From Paenibacillus dendritiformis (lineage in GTDB: Bacteria; Bacillota; Bacilli; Paenibacillales; Paenibacillaceae): a stretch of DNA of 64,000 nucleotides. The notes under the pieces were generated by a model. It was not told the DNA's origin. It ran no database searches and saw nothing but the letters and a program-made list of their open reading frames with translations. Below are positions 37,462 to 45,464 of this stretch, piece after piece. Numbering within the stretch: the stretch's first letter is position 1; the number at the start of each line of letters is the position of its first letter. Position numbers and translations under genes: made by a program. The stretch lies in assembly GCF_945605565.1 (NCBI RefSeq), contig NZ_OX216966.1:6440001-6504000 (forward strand). Reading direction: 5' to 3'.

Positions 37462-37764
37462 ATGGCCTTTGGCATATCCCGCACGGAGCTCAACGAGTGG
37501 AAGCGTCGCGTTGCCCGCGGGGAAATCGCTTATTTGACGCATTATTGGCAGGATGAACGCTTCCCGGGAATCACGACGGTCACCAAGGTCGGCTGTGCCG
37601 ATATGGCCCGCCTGACCGCCTGGTGCGTAGAGCATGGTCTGAACCCGCGCTATATCCATGCCCGCCGCCCCTTCCCCCACTTCGATCTCATCGGCCCGCG
37701 CCAGCGGGAGATTCTGCGGCAGGAGCAGCAATGGGATCAGCTCGAACGGTTCCGGCTGACATAG
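37462..37764 (+). CDS. YneQ-like conserved protein
   Basis: A 100-residue cytoplasmic protein. FGISRTELNEWKRRVARGEI, FLTHYW-type AYLTHYWQDERFP, TVTKVGCADMARL and HFDLIGPRQREIL match the layout of the small Bacillus YneQ family, whose function is not known. The start could be either of two adjacent ATG codons (37459 or 37462). AAGGATGG lies just upstream. It is transcribed alone and ended by a strong hairpin. Confidence 0.75.
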   Translation: MAFGISRTELNEWKRRVARGEIAYLTHYWQDERFPGITTVTKVGCADMARLTAWCVEHGLNPRYIHARRPFPHFDLIGPRQREILRQEQQWDQLERFRLT

Positions 37765-37767
37765 AAC

Positions 37768-37794
37768 AAGCGGGGCGCCTCATGCGCCCCGCTT
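37768..37794 (+). terminator. GC-rich hairpin after the YneQ-like gene
   Basis: AAGCGGGGCGC pairs perfectly with GCGCCCCGCTT. A smaller GACTG/CAGTC hairpin followed by T6 comes right after (37797-37832), and either may stop transcription. Confidence 0.6.
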
Positions 37795-37945
37795 CAGACT
37801 GCGGCAAAGTCCTGTCGACAGTCTTTTTTCTTATGAAGGGCGGGGCCGGGAAAGGCAGGGCAGGTTAGGTTAGGGGAAGCTGCTTCACATGAAAAATGCT
37901 GCACAGGCGCAGCATTTATAATCTCAAGAGGCGAAATTCCGAGAA

Positions 37946-38075
37946 AATCCTGCAAAATTACATCATTTTGCCACTTTGAACGCTATCTATACCTTGCCGC
38001 AGGGGAATTGATGTACTTTTGCAGCAATCCTATTTTCGCATACTCGTGTCAATGAAATTGCTGCATTCTTGCAGT
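37946..38075. repeat. Interspersed palindromic repeat, copy 3
   Basis: A forward unit AATCCTGCAAAATTACATCA (37946), an inverted unit at 38004-38030 (reverse complement GGATTGCTGCAAAAGTACAT), and a diverged unit AATTGCTGCATTCTTGCAGT near 38055. The first pair can form a long stem with a loop of about 35 bases. Confidence 0.75.
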
Positions 38076-38165
38076 ATTGGCGGAGCAGACTGCATCAATG
38101 CAGGCTGCGTCAATCCGCGTATTGGCGGAGCAGACTGCGTCAATGCAGACTGCGTCAATCCGCGG
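38076..38165. repeat. 45-bp tandem duplication
   Basis: Two copies of a 45-bp unit beginning ATTGGCGGAGCAGACTGC, differing at a few bases. Each copy contains inner repeats of CTGCGTCAAT. Confidence 0.7.
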
Positions 38166-38243
38166 CAATCGCTCGACCGATGGCGCCTGCCCGTGGACCG
38201 GTCCTGCGTCAATGCCTCAATCGTTACGCCTAATCGCTCCTGG

Positions 38244-39395
38244 CTATCGAAGCCGGGCAAAAAAGGAGCGAATCTGGCTCGCGACCCGTTCCGGCTGCTC
38301 CAACGCCACAAAATGTCCGCCGGCGTGCAGCTCCTCCCACTGCAGAATGTTCGGAAACAGCCGCTCCACATATTCCCGCGGCGGGCGCTCATGCGGCTGC
38401 GTGGCCGTCAAGGCCACCCCGTGCGGGACGAGGCACACCTCATCCGGTCCCGGCCATTCGATATGCTTGCCTTCGTAATAATACCGGTTCGCGGCGTTGA
38501 TCGTCTGCGTGAACCAGTAAATTGACACATTCGCCAGCAGTTCCTCCTTGCTGAAATGCCGCAGCAGATCGCCGCTTGCCGGACCTGTCCAGTAATGCCA
38601 TTTTTCCAGAATGAAGGCGGCCAATCCTGCCGGGGAATCATGCAGCGCATAGGCGGCAGTCTGCGGCTTCGTCCCCAGGATATGGGCGTAGCCTCCCTCT
38701 TCCCTGTACCACTGCTCCGAACAGGCGAGAAAAGCCTGCTCTGCTTCAGAGAGCTGTGCCTCCTTCCCCAGAAAGGGACTCGGGTTGCCTGGGGATGTCG
38801 TGTGGTACCCAATCACGCATTCCGGGTGATCCAGACACAGCAAGCCGAGTACACTCGCCCCCAAGTCATAGCCATGCGCCCCAAATTGCTCATATCCCAA
38901 TCCGCGCATCAGCTTGACCAGCATATTCGCCGCTTGCCGATCCTCGAATCCGGTTTTCCCCGGAATGCCCGAAAATCCATGCCCTGGAAGGGACGGGACG
39001 ATGACATCGAAGGAAAGCGCCGCATCTCCGCCATACCGTTCCGGATGGGCAAGATAGGGAACCAGATCGAGCATTTCGTAGAAGGTGCTTGGCCAGCCAT
39101 GCGGGATCATAATCGGAATCGAATTCGAGCCGCTCCCTTTTTCATAGATAAAGTGAATATCCATGCCGTCAATCGTCGCGATATAGTTCGAGAAGGAATT
39201 GATGCGCCGTTCCACTGCGCGCCAATCGAATTTCTCCTTCCAGTACGCGATCATATCCTTCATGAAGGATAGGGGAATCCCGTAATCCCAATTCGCCCCG
39301 GGGAGCTCGTCAGGCCACCGTGTCCGCTCGAGCCTTCGCTTCAGCTCTTGAATATCATCCTCGTGAATATGCACCGTATAAGGCGTCATTTCCAT
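38244..39395 (-). CDS. Epoxide hydrolase (EHN-domain alpha/beta hydrolase)
   Basis: A 383-residue cytoplasmic hydrolase. The N-terminal EHN domain (TPYTVHIHEDDIQELKRRLERTRWPDEL) is followed by an alpha/beta-hydrolase core with the oxyanion motif HGWPSTFYE, the nucleophile Asp in AHGYDLGASV (usually GGDWG), and the catalytic His in GGHFVALEQP. These enzymes open epoxides with water, as in juvenile-hormone or microsomal-type hydrolases. AAGGAG lies 8 bases before the ATG. It is divergent from an ABATE/CGNR regulator gene across 200 bases, which probably controls it. Confidence 0.87.
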   Translation of the reverse strand: MEMTPYTVHIHEDDIQELKRRLERTRWPDELPGANWDYGIPLSFMKDMIAYWKEKFDWRAVERRINSFSNYIATIDGMDIHFIYEKGSGSNSIPIMIPHGWPSTFYEMLDLVPYLAHPERYGGDAALSFDVIVPSLPGHGFSGIPGKTGFEDRQAANMLVKLMRGLGYEQFGAHGYDLGASVLGLLCLDHPECVIGYHTTSPGNPSPFLGKEAQLSEAEQAFLACSEQWYREEGGYAHILGTKPQTAAYALHDSPAGLAAFILEKWHYWTGPASGDLLRHFSKEELLANVSIYWFTQTINAANRYYYEGKHIEWPGPDEVCLVPHGVALTATQPHERPPREYVERLFPNILQWEELHAGGHFVALEQPERVASQIRSFFARLR

Positions 39396-39555
39396 ACAGC
39401 ATGCTCCTTAAAATGAGGTAGATGCAGGTAAATACTTACCGTATGGTGCCCTGGCAAGAGGGCAGCCGAGAGGTAGGATAGAGGGCGCCCATCTGGTAAA
39501 CTAAGTATCGAAAGAGATTACGCCATCAGAGAATAACCATTAAAATAATGTAAAC

Positions 39556-39567
39556 AGTTAGCTAACT
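39556..39567. promoter_or_regulatory. Palindrome between hydrolase and ABATE regulator
   Basis: AGTTAGCTAACT is a perfect 12-bp palindrome, 31 bases before the regulator's ATG, within an A/T-rich region. It is a candidate operator for one or both divergent genes. Confidence 0.4.
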
Positions 39568-39598
39568 TGTAAATTGATTTTACTGGTTAGGGAGATAC

Positions 39599-40186
39599 AT
39601 GTCAATAGAAGGAAGTGTTGCTGCGATGACGGCTGAATATGATAAGCTATCCATGATTGCTGACTTTTTCAATACACAGGACAGACGGATGCGGTATGAG
39701 GGAGATCCTGGGCTCGAGCATTTATCCGAACCGCGCCGCTTATATGAATGGTTCTTGCAGCATCAATTGATTGCCGCTTCCGATACGGTATCTGAAGAGG
39801 ATCTCCAGTTGACGCGAGCGCTCCGAGATGAATTGCGGAGAACCATTGTGAACAACGAGCATGATGGTCCTGTGCATGGGGATAAGCTGGTTGAACTGAT
39901 GAGCTTGTTCCCATTCGGCATCGTGTTCGGAGAGCATTCGGATCAGCTTATTCCGCTCGTAGAGAATGGCCGCAAAGGGCTGGCCAACCTGCTGGCGCAG
40001 GTATTCGATCTAAGGCGGGCGAACCTGTGGCATCGCATCCGGGTATGCACTGCCGAGGATTGTCAGTGGGTATTCGTTGATCGCTCCCGGCCGGGAACGG
40101 GCAGATGGTGCTCCATGAAGGCATGCGGCAATCGGGCGAAGAATAAGACATTTCGGGAGAAAAGGAAGTCGGAAACGGGGATGTAA
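39599..40186 (+). CDS. ABATE/CGNR zinc-finger transcriptional regulator
   Basis: A 195-residue putative stress-responsive regulator. The N-terminal ABATE domain (FFNTQDRRMRYEGDPGLEHL; LTRALRDELRRTIVNNE) is followed by the C-terminal CGNR zinc finger. The finger spans CTAEDCQWVFVDRS and RWCSMKACGNRAKNKTFREK, with four Cys as zinc ligands. The ATG at 39599 has GGGAG five bases upstream; an ATG at 39626 is also possible. It is divergent from the epoxide hydrolase. Confidence 0.85.
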   Translation: MSIEGSVAAMTAEYDKLSMIADFFNTQDRRMRYEGDPGLEHLSEPRRLYEWFLQHQLIAASDTVSEEDLQLTRALRDELRRTIVNNEHDGPVHGDKLVELMSLFPFGIVFGEHSDQLIPLVENGRKGLANLLAQVFDLRRANLWHRIRVCTAEDCQWVFVDRSRPGTGRWCSMKACGNRAKNKTFREKRKSETGM

Positions 40187-40241
40187 GCACGCTCTCAATT
40201 CTTGTTAGAGTATGCTTGAGTCCCCTGCACACATAAGTGTA

Positions 40242-40270
40242 TTGACAGGAAAAATAAACCGCTCTATAAT
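40242..40270 (+). promoter_or_regulatory. Consensus sigma-A promoter of the acyl-CoA thioester hydrolase gene
   Basis: TTGACA (40242-40247) and TATAAT (40265-40270) are both perfect and exactly 17 bases apart. An operator dyad begins about 15 bases after the -10, which fits repression of a strong promoter. Confidence 0.85.
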
Positions 40271-40285
40271 CAAACCAACATAACC

Positions 40286-40305
40286 AATGTTGGATATACA
40301 ACGTT
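40286..40305. promoter_or_regulatory. Operator dyad 1
   Basis: AATGTTGGATATACAACGTT: 7-bp arms around six bases, placed at about +10 to +28 of the transcript. It is nearly identical to a second dyad at 40443-40462. Confidence 0.6.
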
Positions 40306-40442
40306 AATCATCTTGCGCATGGAATCGCGCGCATGGAAGGGGATCCATCTCATCCTTCTGGCTCTGCTGCGCGATCGAATAATCGTCTTATTGCAACCAT
40401 AGTGTCGATGCAGTCGGGCGATTTTTGTTTCGTCTATTATCC

Positions 40443-40462
40443 AATATTGGATATGCAACATT
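40443..40462. promoter_or_regulatory. Operator dyad 2
   Basis: AATATTGGATATGCAACATT, the second copy of the dyad, 33 bases before the gene start. The two copies are 157 bases apart, a spacing that would allow DNA looping. Confidence 0.6.
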
Positions 40463-40495
40463 GATTAAAAACAACAAAACTAAGGAGGAATTCCA

Positions 40496-41734
40496 TTGAA
40501 GCCAATTATTGAAGTGAACCGAGCGACCAACTTGGCCGACGAACCGGCATATCTGCATATCACCGGCTTGAAACCGGGAGCAACGTATCAACTGAGAGCA
40601 TCCATGCTCGATGATCTCGGCAGGTTATGGCAATCGGCAGCGACGTTCACTGCCTGCCCGGACGGCTGCATCGACTTGCGAGCTGCAGCCCCGTTGACGG
40701 GAACCTATGAAGGCCAAGATGCAGCGGGACTATTCTGGTCAATGCATCTGGCTCAGCAAACGGACGGTCTGCCGTTTTTTATGAAAATGAATAGTGAACC
40801 ATTAACGGTGACGATTGTATTGGAACAAGATGAAGCTGTGCTTATTCAAAAGCAATTCGATCTTTCGTTCCGCAGCAATAGCGTTCAGGAAACATTCGTA
40901 ACGGATGGCTTCATTGGAAAATACTTTGCGCCTGGTGAAGCTGCAGACTTGCCAGCTGTTCTTGTCGTGGGAGGCTCGGGCGGCGGCTTCCAGTGGTCCG
41001 AACAGGTCGCCGCTCTGCTTGCATCGCGTGGTTATGCAGCAATGGCCGTTGCCTATTTCGATTACCGCGGCCAGTATGGTCTGCCGACCGGATTGGCGGA
41101 TATACGACTCGAACAGTTCAAGCTTGCGGCGGATTGGCTGAAGGCACGGAACGAGACGGATGGACGCGCGATTGGTGTAATGGGCATTTCAAAAGGAGCG
41201 GAGCTTGCTTTGTTGCTCGGTTCTGTCTTCCCGGACGATATCCGCGCAATTGTTGCTTTCGCTCCATCTCTGTATGTATTCCAAGGCATCCAAATCGGCG
41301 TCAACGTCCCCACTTCATCGTGGTCGCTCGGCGGAACCCCCGTTCCATTTGCCGTGTATCCATCCGATTATGAGCCGCGAGAGGATTTCGACAAAACCTT
41401 GCTGCGGGATCTGTATATACGAGCGCTGCAGGACAAGGAAGCCATTCAATACGCAAGAATCCCCCTCGAACGCATGAAATGCGACTTGATGCTCGTCACC
41501 GGCGACCTTGACGCGCTCGGACCGACTTCGGAAATGGCGATCGAGACGTTGCAAGTGTTGGAGCGGGAGCGTTACCCGCACCAGGTCACTCACCTGCGTT
41601 ATCCGAAAGCGGATCATGGCTTCTTCATTCCAGGTCTGCCGCCGCTTGTTCTCAGCAAGCATGCTGCGGCTCGCGATATCGCAATGGCCGAGCGGGATGC
41701 TTGGTGGAAAGTGATCCGCTTTTTGCAGACGTAA
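40496..41734 (+). CDS. Acyl-CoA thioester hydrolase / BAAT-like protein
   Basis: A 412-residue protein. The N-terminal beta-sandwich (AYLHITGLKPGATYQLRA) matches the acyl-CoA thioesterase/bile-acid-CoA N-acyltransferase N-domain. The C-terminal alpha/beta hydrolase has the nucleophile in GVMGISKGAELAL (Ser; Cys in BAAT proper), an Asp in LVTGDLDALGP and His in KADHGFF. It probably hydrolyses CoA thioesters or a related ester. Translation starts at TTG, with AAGGAGG seven bases upstream. A perfect promoter and two operator dyads precede it. The cognate repressor is not obvious in the window. Confidence 0.8.
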   Translation: MKPIIEVNRATNLADEPAYLHITGLKPGATYQLRASMLDDLGRLWQSAATFTACPDGCIDLRAAAPLTGTYEGQDAAGLFWSMHLAQQTDGLPFFMKMNSEPLTVTIVLEQDEAVLIQKQFDLSFRSNSVQETFVTDGFIGKYFAPGEAADLPAVLVVGGSGGGFQWSEQVAALLASRGYAAMAVAYFDYRGQYGLPTGLADIRLEQFKLAADWLKARNETDGRAIGVMGISKGAELALLLGSVFPDDIRAIVAFAPSLYVFQGIQIGVNVPTSSWSLGGTPVPFAVYPSDYEPREDFDKTLLRDLYIRALQDKEAIQYARIPLERMKCDLMLVTGDLDALGPTSEMAIETLQVLERERYPHQVTHLRYPKADHGFFIPGLPPLVLSKHAAARDIAMAERDAWWKVIRFLQT

Positions 41735-42050
41735 TGCTTGAACGACCATAGAGAGAATCCTGTTTTTAAGCGGTACGGGGTTGAGAGGATGCCATACAAG
41801 ACCATATAAAAAGAGAGGGCGAACTTCAAACTCCTTGAAATCCGCCCTACCATAAAATCTCTCCTTACTTCAACTGTCCCGCTTCACAATCCTCGCCACC
41901 TTGCTGCGCGGCACCGTCGGATTGTGGTGTACGATGTACGCCTTGGAGAAGCGCGAGGGCAAACAGCAGGGAGCTTAACGATTCCTCTCCGCCCTAGAAG
42001 GGGGGCCTAACCCCCGACCTCTCACACCATCGTATTCTGTACAAAGGATG
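41735..42050. other. Intergenic region with a nested hairpin
   Basis: About 315 bases. AGGGCG/CGCCCT with an inner TTCAA/TTGAA stem (about 41816-41848) is a likely terminator region. On the minus strand 41878-41960 reads KAYIVHHNPTVPRSKVARI before a stop, perhaps the 3' end of a lost gene. Nothing else is recognised. Confidence 0.35.
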
Positions 42051-42103
42051 TTGACTTTACCAGACTGCAGTTGTAGCATAATCCATAACTACATGCGTAG
42101 TTT
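42051..42103 (+). promoter_or_regulatory. Promoter and BlaI-type operators of blaI-blaR1
   Basis: TTGACT (42051-42056) and TAGCAT (42074-42079) are 17 bases apart. Two dyads of the BlaI/MecI TACA-N2-TGTA kind overlap or follow it: ACTGCAGTTGTAG (imperfect, about 42064-42076) and AACTACATGCGTAGTT (42088-42103). The gene for the repressor starts 28 bases later, so autoregulation is expected. Confidence 0.65.
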
Positions 42104-42130
42104 TGCAAATTGATTTTGGAGGTTTTATGC

Positions 42131-42541
42131 ATGAATCAAATACCGCCCATCACGGATGCAGAGTTGGAAATTATGCGCGTCTTGTGGACAAATCCGAATT
42201 GTCCTTCGAGCGAGGTCGTAAAAAAAATGATGGAACGAATGGGGTGGAGCCCGAATACGACTCGGACGCTCCTTAGCCGTCTGGTGCAGAAGGAAGCGGC
42301 GGGCGCGAAGCTGGAAAAGGGTTCGAAGCGCACGCAATTATTTTATCCGATCATCAGCGAGCAGGAGTACCTGCGGTCTGAAACTAAATCCTTCATGAAA
42401 AAACTGTATGGCGGAGCATTGAAGCCAATGTTGGCCAACTTTTTGCAGGATAAAAAGCTGAATGCGCAAGAAATCGAGGATCTGAAGGCATTGTTTGACG
42501 AAAACCGCAGCGACGGGGAATCGGAAAAGAGAGAGCCCTGA
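42131..42541 (+). CDS. blaI: BlaI/MecI-family transcriptional repressor
   Basis: A 136-residue winged-helix repressor. It has ITDAELEIMRVLWTNPNCPSSEVV and GWSPNTTRTLLSRLVQKEA, the DNA-binding part of BlaI/MecI/CopY (Penicillinase_R) proteins, with a C-terminal dimerisation region (LDRKL-type LQDKKLNAQEIEDLKALFDE). In the known paradigm it dimerises on TACA-N2-TGTA dyads and is cleaved when the BlaR1 protease is activated. GGAGG lies 8 bases before the ATG. Its stop overlaps the sensor's start (TGATG). Confidence 0.92.
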   Translation: MNQIPPITDAELEIMRVLWTNPNCPSSEVVKKMMERMGWSPNTTRTLLSRLVQKEAAGAKLEKGSKRTQLFYPIISEQEYLRSETKSFMKKLYGGALKPMLANFLQDKKLNAQEIEDLKALFDENRSDGESEKREP

Positions 42542-44415
42542 TGAGTCCTGCATGGAACGAATGTTTATTGTCGTTCTTCGGCTGGGTCATCCGCGGGTCT
42601 TTAATGGCCGGCATCCTGGTCGTGCTTGTCCTGAGTTTGCAATTTCTGCTGCGCAAAAGGCTTGAGGCTAGATGGAAATATTGGCTCTGGTTGCCTGTGG
42701 CGATTCGTCTGCTGCTCCCTTGGGCGCCGGAATCCTCGCTTAGCTTATACAATGTTCTGCCTGTGGATGTCTTAGCGCCCGGAATTCAACAACAAACTCC
42801 AAATCCATCAGCTTGGCATCAATGGTTGAAGGGGACTGAGGGGGATTACGAAGAGACAGCTCAAGCAGAGCGTTCCTACACCCCGGAGAAAATCAGCCAA
42901 ATCAGAGGAGATGCGGAAGTATCAGATCCGCCCCATAAATCGGGAACTATGCGGGACATAAGCATCTGGTGGAGCGGGTTCAAACAAATGGGATTCACCA
43001 ATCTGCTGATGTTGGTTTGGCTTGCAGGCGTGCTGTTTCTTGCGGCGAAGACGGCATACGACCAGCTTCGATTGGCACAAGCTCTGCGCGCGGGCCGATG
43101 TATTGACACGCCTTTGTTATCGGCAATCTTCAGGGAAACGAAGCAGCTAATGGGCGTAAAGCGTGAAGTGCGGTTTGTAGCAAGTGAGGGCATTCCTGGG
43201 CCTGCCGTAGTCGGTTTTCGCAAGCCGGCGATCGTTGTTTCGCCGAGTCTGCTCGTTACGCTGCGAGAGCATCAGCTTCGGTGCATTTTGGCGCACGAAT
43301 TTGCGCATATACAGCGGCGGGATGTGGCGGTGAATTGGACGATGCACATTTTGCTCATTCTCCATTGGTTTAATCCATTGTTGTGGCTTGCCGTACATAA
43401 AACAAGGCAGGATCAGGAGATGGCCTGCGATGCATGCGTACTGAATCGGATGAGTTCACAGCCAAATCTGCAGCATATCAATACATACGGGCAAACCATC
43501 ATCCATGTGCTGGAGCATTTTCATTTGTCCGGCAAACGACATCAGCCAGGGCTTGCCGGATTGTCCGCGACGCATAAACAAATGAAGAAAAGATTGTTAA
43601 TGATCAAGCGATTTCATAAAAAATCCTATCATTTATCCATTTTGGGGATGGCGATTATTGTTGCGCTTGGCAGCGTGACGCTGGTAAATGCGAAGGGAAA
43701 CGATGTTGGGGCCGCTCCATCCCCTGCTTCTAGCGATATCGCCCTGATGACCGCGGCCGCTAAACCAAAGGCTATCAGTGAAGGCGAAATGCTGGAGAAA
43801 GCAGAGAAGGAGAGAGTCGCCAAATGGCGTGAAAAAAATCCGGATGATGTGTATATGATATATGTCAGCAATGAATTAAAGACAGAAAAAGGCGGCCGAG
43901 AAGTTTTTCTCATGGGAGGCTCACCTCCTGCATTCGATACATATGAGGCTTACCTCAAAAGAGCATCGACCTTGAAAGAGGCGGTCCTGCAGCAGCCGGC
44001 TGACTTGCCGGAGGGCTATACTTTCGCCGACGCGAATATTTACTTCGTGTTCACTTCTAAGCATTTTGCACCAGTCAAAGCCGAGGCTAAAAAGCTGGGC
44101 AAACAGGTATATTCCAAGAAAATTAACGTGACAAAAAGCCACCACATCGGGTTAACGTACACGAATGGAGAAGACTTTATCTCATTTCAGAGCTTTCATT
44201 TTGACGAGGAAGATGTAAAAGATAAGAAGAGGAAAGAAAAGGAATATAACTATATATCCGCTAAAGACAAAGAAAAGGAAGATCCGAAGCACGAAGGAAG
44301 AAATTATCTCTTCTGGGGAGAAGGTGAAAAAAGCTTTCAAATCGTAACCAATAAGGGGAATCCGTTGACGGAAGAAGACCTGATCAAGCTGGCGAAAACG
44401 GCAATAAAAAAATAG
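42541..44415 (+). CDS. BlaR1-like M56 membrane metalloprotease with a replaced sensor domain
   Basis: A 624-residue membrane protein. N-terminal helices (about residues 10-60) and a helix near 150 lead to an M56 peptidase domain with HEFAH (His252, Glu253, His256) in ILAHEFAHIQRRD, then a final helix (about 366-388). In ordinary BlaR1 the extracytoplasmic C-terminus is a class-D beta-lactamase-like penicillin sensor with SxxK. Here that domain is absent. Residues about 390-624 instead form a Lys/Glu-rich domain that is nearly identical to the secreted protein encoded downstream (44626). It should sense something outside the cell and activate cleavage of the adjacent BlaI. The ligand is unknown. 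Confidence 0.88.
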   Translation: MSPAWNECLLSFFGWVIRGSLMAGILVVLVLSLQFLLRKRLEARWKYWLWLPVAIRLLLPWAPESSLSLYNVLPVDVLAPGIQQQTPNPSAWHQWLKGTEGDYEETAQAERSYTPEKISQIRGDAEVSDPPHKSGTMRDISIWWSGFKQMGFTNLLMLVWLAGVLFLAAKTAYDQLRLAQALRAGRCIDTPLLSAIFRETKQLMGVKREVRFVASEGIPGPAVVGFRKPAIVVSPSLLVTLREHQLRCILAHEFAHIQRRDVAVNWTMHILLILHWFNPLLWLAVHKTRQDQEMACDACVLNRMSSQPNLQHINTYGQTIIHVLEHFHLSGKRHQPGLAGLSATHKQMKKRLLMIKRFHKKSYHLSILGMAIIVALGSVTLVNAKGNDVGAAPSPASSDIALMTAAAKPKAISEGEMLEKAEKERVAKWREKNPDDVYMIYVSNELKTEKGGREVFLMGGSPPAFDTYEAYLKRASTLKEAVLQQPADLPEGYTFADANIYFVFTSKHFAPVKAEAKKLGKQVYSKKINVTKSHHIGLTYTNGEDFISFQSFHFDEEDVKDKKRKEKEYNYISAKDKEKEDPKHEGRNYLFWGEGEKSFQIVTNKGNPLTEEDLIKLAKTAIKK

Positions 44416-44422
44416 CTTTGTT

Positions 44423-44462
44423 GCCCATGCAGTCTGAAATAGAATGCAGGGGCTATCTTTTT
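44423..44462 (+). terminator. Terminator after the BlaR1-like gene
   Basis: GCCCATGCA pairs with TGCAGGGGC around GTCTGAAATAGAA and is followed by TATCTTTTT. The same hairpin with nearly the same loop follows the downstream paralogue (45465-45497), showing that the terminator was duplicated with the gene end. Confidence 0.75.
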
Positions 44463-44534
44463 GAGCGTGATCCGCAGGTTGAAATAGGTCAACTTTTGCA
44501 TGTATGAAAAGTGAAGAAATTTACATCAATGATG

Positions 44535-44585
44535 TTGACATTTATAAACTACAGCTGTAGTATATTACTAAACTACAGTTGTAGT
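44535..44585 (+). promoter_or_regulatory. Promoter with two perfect BlaI-type operators
   Basis: TTGACA (44535-44540) and TAGTAT (44558-44563) are 17 bases apart. Two dyads follow the BlaI/MecI pattern: ACTACAGCTGTAGT (44548-44561, overlapping the -10) and ACTACAGTTGTAGT (44572-44585). Both match the dyads at the blaI promoter, so the secreted protein should be repressed by BlaI and released when the sensor fires. Confidence 0.82.
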
Positions 44586-44625
44586 TTATTTTGATTGAAA
44601 TCAATAATGAGAGGAGTACTACAAA

Positions 44626-45411
44626 ATGAAAGCAGCATCAAAAGTAGCAATTACCGCATTAAGCAGTATTTTATTACTGGGTTTTTCGATGAACCTAACG
44701 GCAGAGGCGGCCCCATCCCGTGCTTCAAGCGACATCGCCTTGAAGACGGCAGCTGCTAAACCTAAGGCGATAAGTGAAGGGGAAAGGTTAGAAAAAGAAG
44801 AGAAGGATAAAATAAACAAGTTGATGAAAGAAAATCCGGATGATACGTACATGCTATATGTCAGCAATGAATTAAAGAAAGAAAAAGGCGGCCGGGAAGT
44901 TTTTCTCATGGGAGGCTCACCTCCAACCTTCGATACATATGAGGCTTACCTCAAAAGAGCATCGACCTTGAAAGAGGCGGTTCTGCAGCAGCCAATTGAC
45001 TTGCCGGAGGGCTATACCTTAAGCAAGGCGAATATTTATTTTGTATTCACTCCTAAGGATTTTGCAGCAGTGAAAGCCGAGGCTAAAAAGCTAGGCAAAC
45101 AAATATATTCCAAGAAGATGAACGTAACAAAAAGCCACCACATCGCGTTAACGTACACGAAAGGAGAAGACTTTATCTCATTTCAGAGCTTTCATTTTGA
45201 CGAGGAAGATGTAAAAGATAAGAAGAGGAAAGAAAAGGAATATAACTATATATCCGCTAAAGACAAAGAAAAGGAAGATCCGAAGCAAGAAGGAAGGAAT
45301 TATCTTTTCTGGGAAGAAGGTGAAAAAAGCTTTCAAATCGTAACCAATAAGGGTAACCCGTTGACCGAAGAAGACCTGATCAAGCTGGCGAAAACGGCAG
45401 TAAAAAAATAG
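44626..45411 (+). CDS. Secreted paralogue of the BlaR1-like sensor domain
   Basis: A 261-residue exported protein. The signal peptide (MKAASKVAITALSSILLLGF) ends near AEA-APS. The mature part runs parallel, almost residue for residue, to the C-terminal domain of the upstream BlaR1-like sensor, from APSxASSDIAL to LIKLAKTAxKK, with long identical segments such as GGREVFLMGGSPP and KSHH-type NVTKSHHI. A 124-base stretch is identical at DNA level (44167-44290 versus 45163-45286). There is no SxxK, Cys pair or metal motif. It has a GAGAGGAG site, its own promoter with two BlaI dyads and its own terminator. It could bind the same ligand as the sensor and act as a decoy, resistance factor or feedback signal. 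This is inference. Confidence 0.8.
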   Translation: MKAASKVAITALSSILLLGFSMNLTAEAAPSRASSDIALKTAAAKPKAISEGERLEKEEKDKINKLMKENPDDTYMLYVSNELKKEKGGREVFLMGGSPPTFDTYEAYLKRASTLKEAVLQQPIDLPEGYTLSKANIYFVFTPKDFAAVKAEAKKLGKQIYSKKMNVTKSHHIALTYTKGEDFISFQSFHFDEEDVKDKKRKEKEYNYISAKDKEKEDPKQEGRNYLFWEEGEKSFQIVTNKGNPLTEEDLIKLAKTAVKK

Positions 45412-45464
45412 CTTTGTAAACGGAATGATTGTAGAAATGATGAAGATATAATAGGTCTTGTAAA

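Larger units (their letters stand above)
37795..38243. other. Noncoding region with hairpin and two repeat types
   Basis: About 450 bases with no supported gene. It holds a hairpin AAATGCTGC/GCAGCATTT at 37893-37916 (T5 on the minus strand, possibly ending the epoxide hydrolase transcript), the interspersed palindromic repeat (37946-38075) and a 45-bp tandem duplication (38076-38165). Confidence 0.5.

Noticed and set aside
37143..38165. Possible CRISPR array
   Set aside because: The tandem repeats have no unique spacers of regular length, and no cas genes are present.
38019..38525. A 168-codon plus-strand frame with repeated CINAGCVNPRIGGADC-like text
   Set aside because: It is produced by the 45-bp tandem duplication and then runs antisense to the epoxide hydrolase.
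42541..44415. Ordinary beta-lactam sensor BlaR1
   Set aside because: The M56 part fits, but the penicillin-binding sensor domain is absent and replaced by a different domain shared with a secreted protein.
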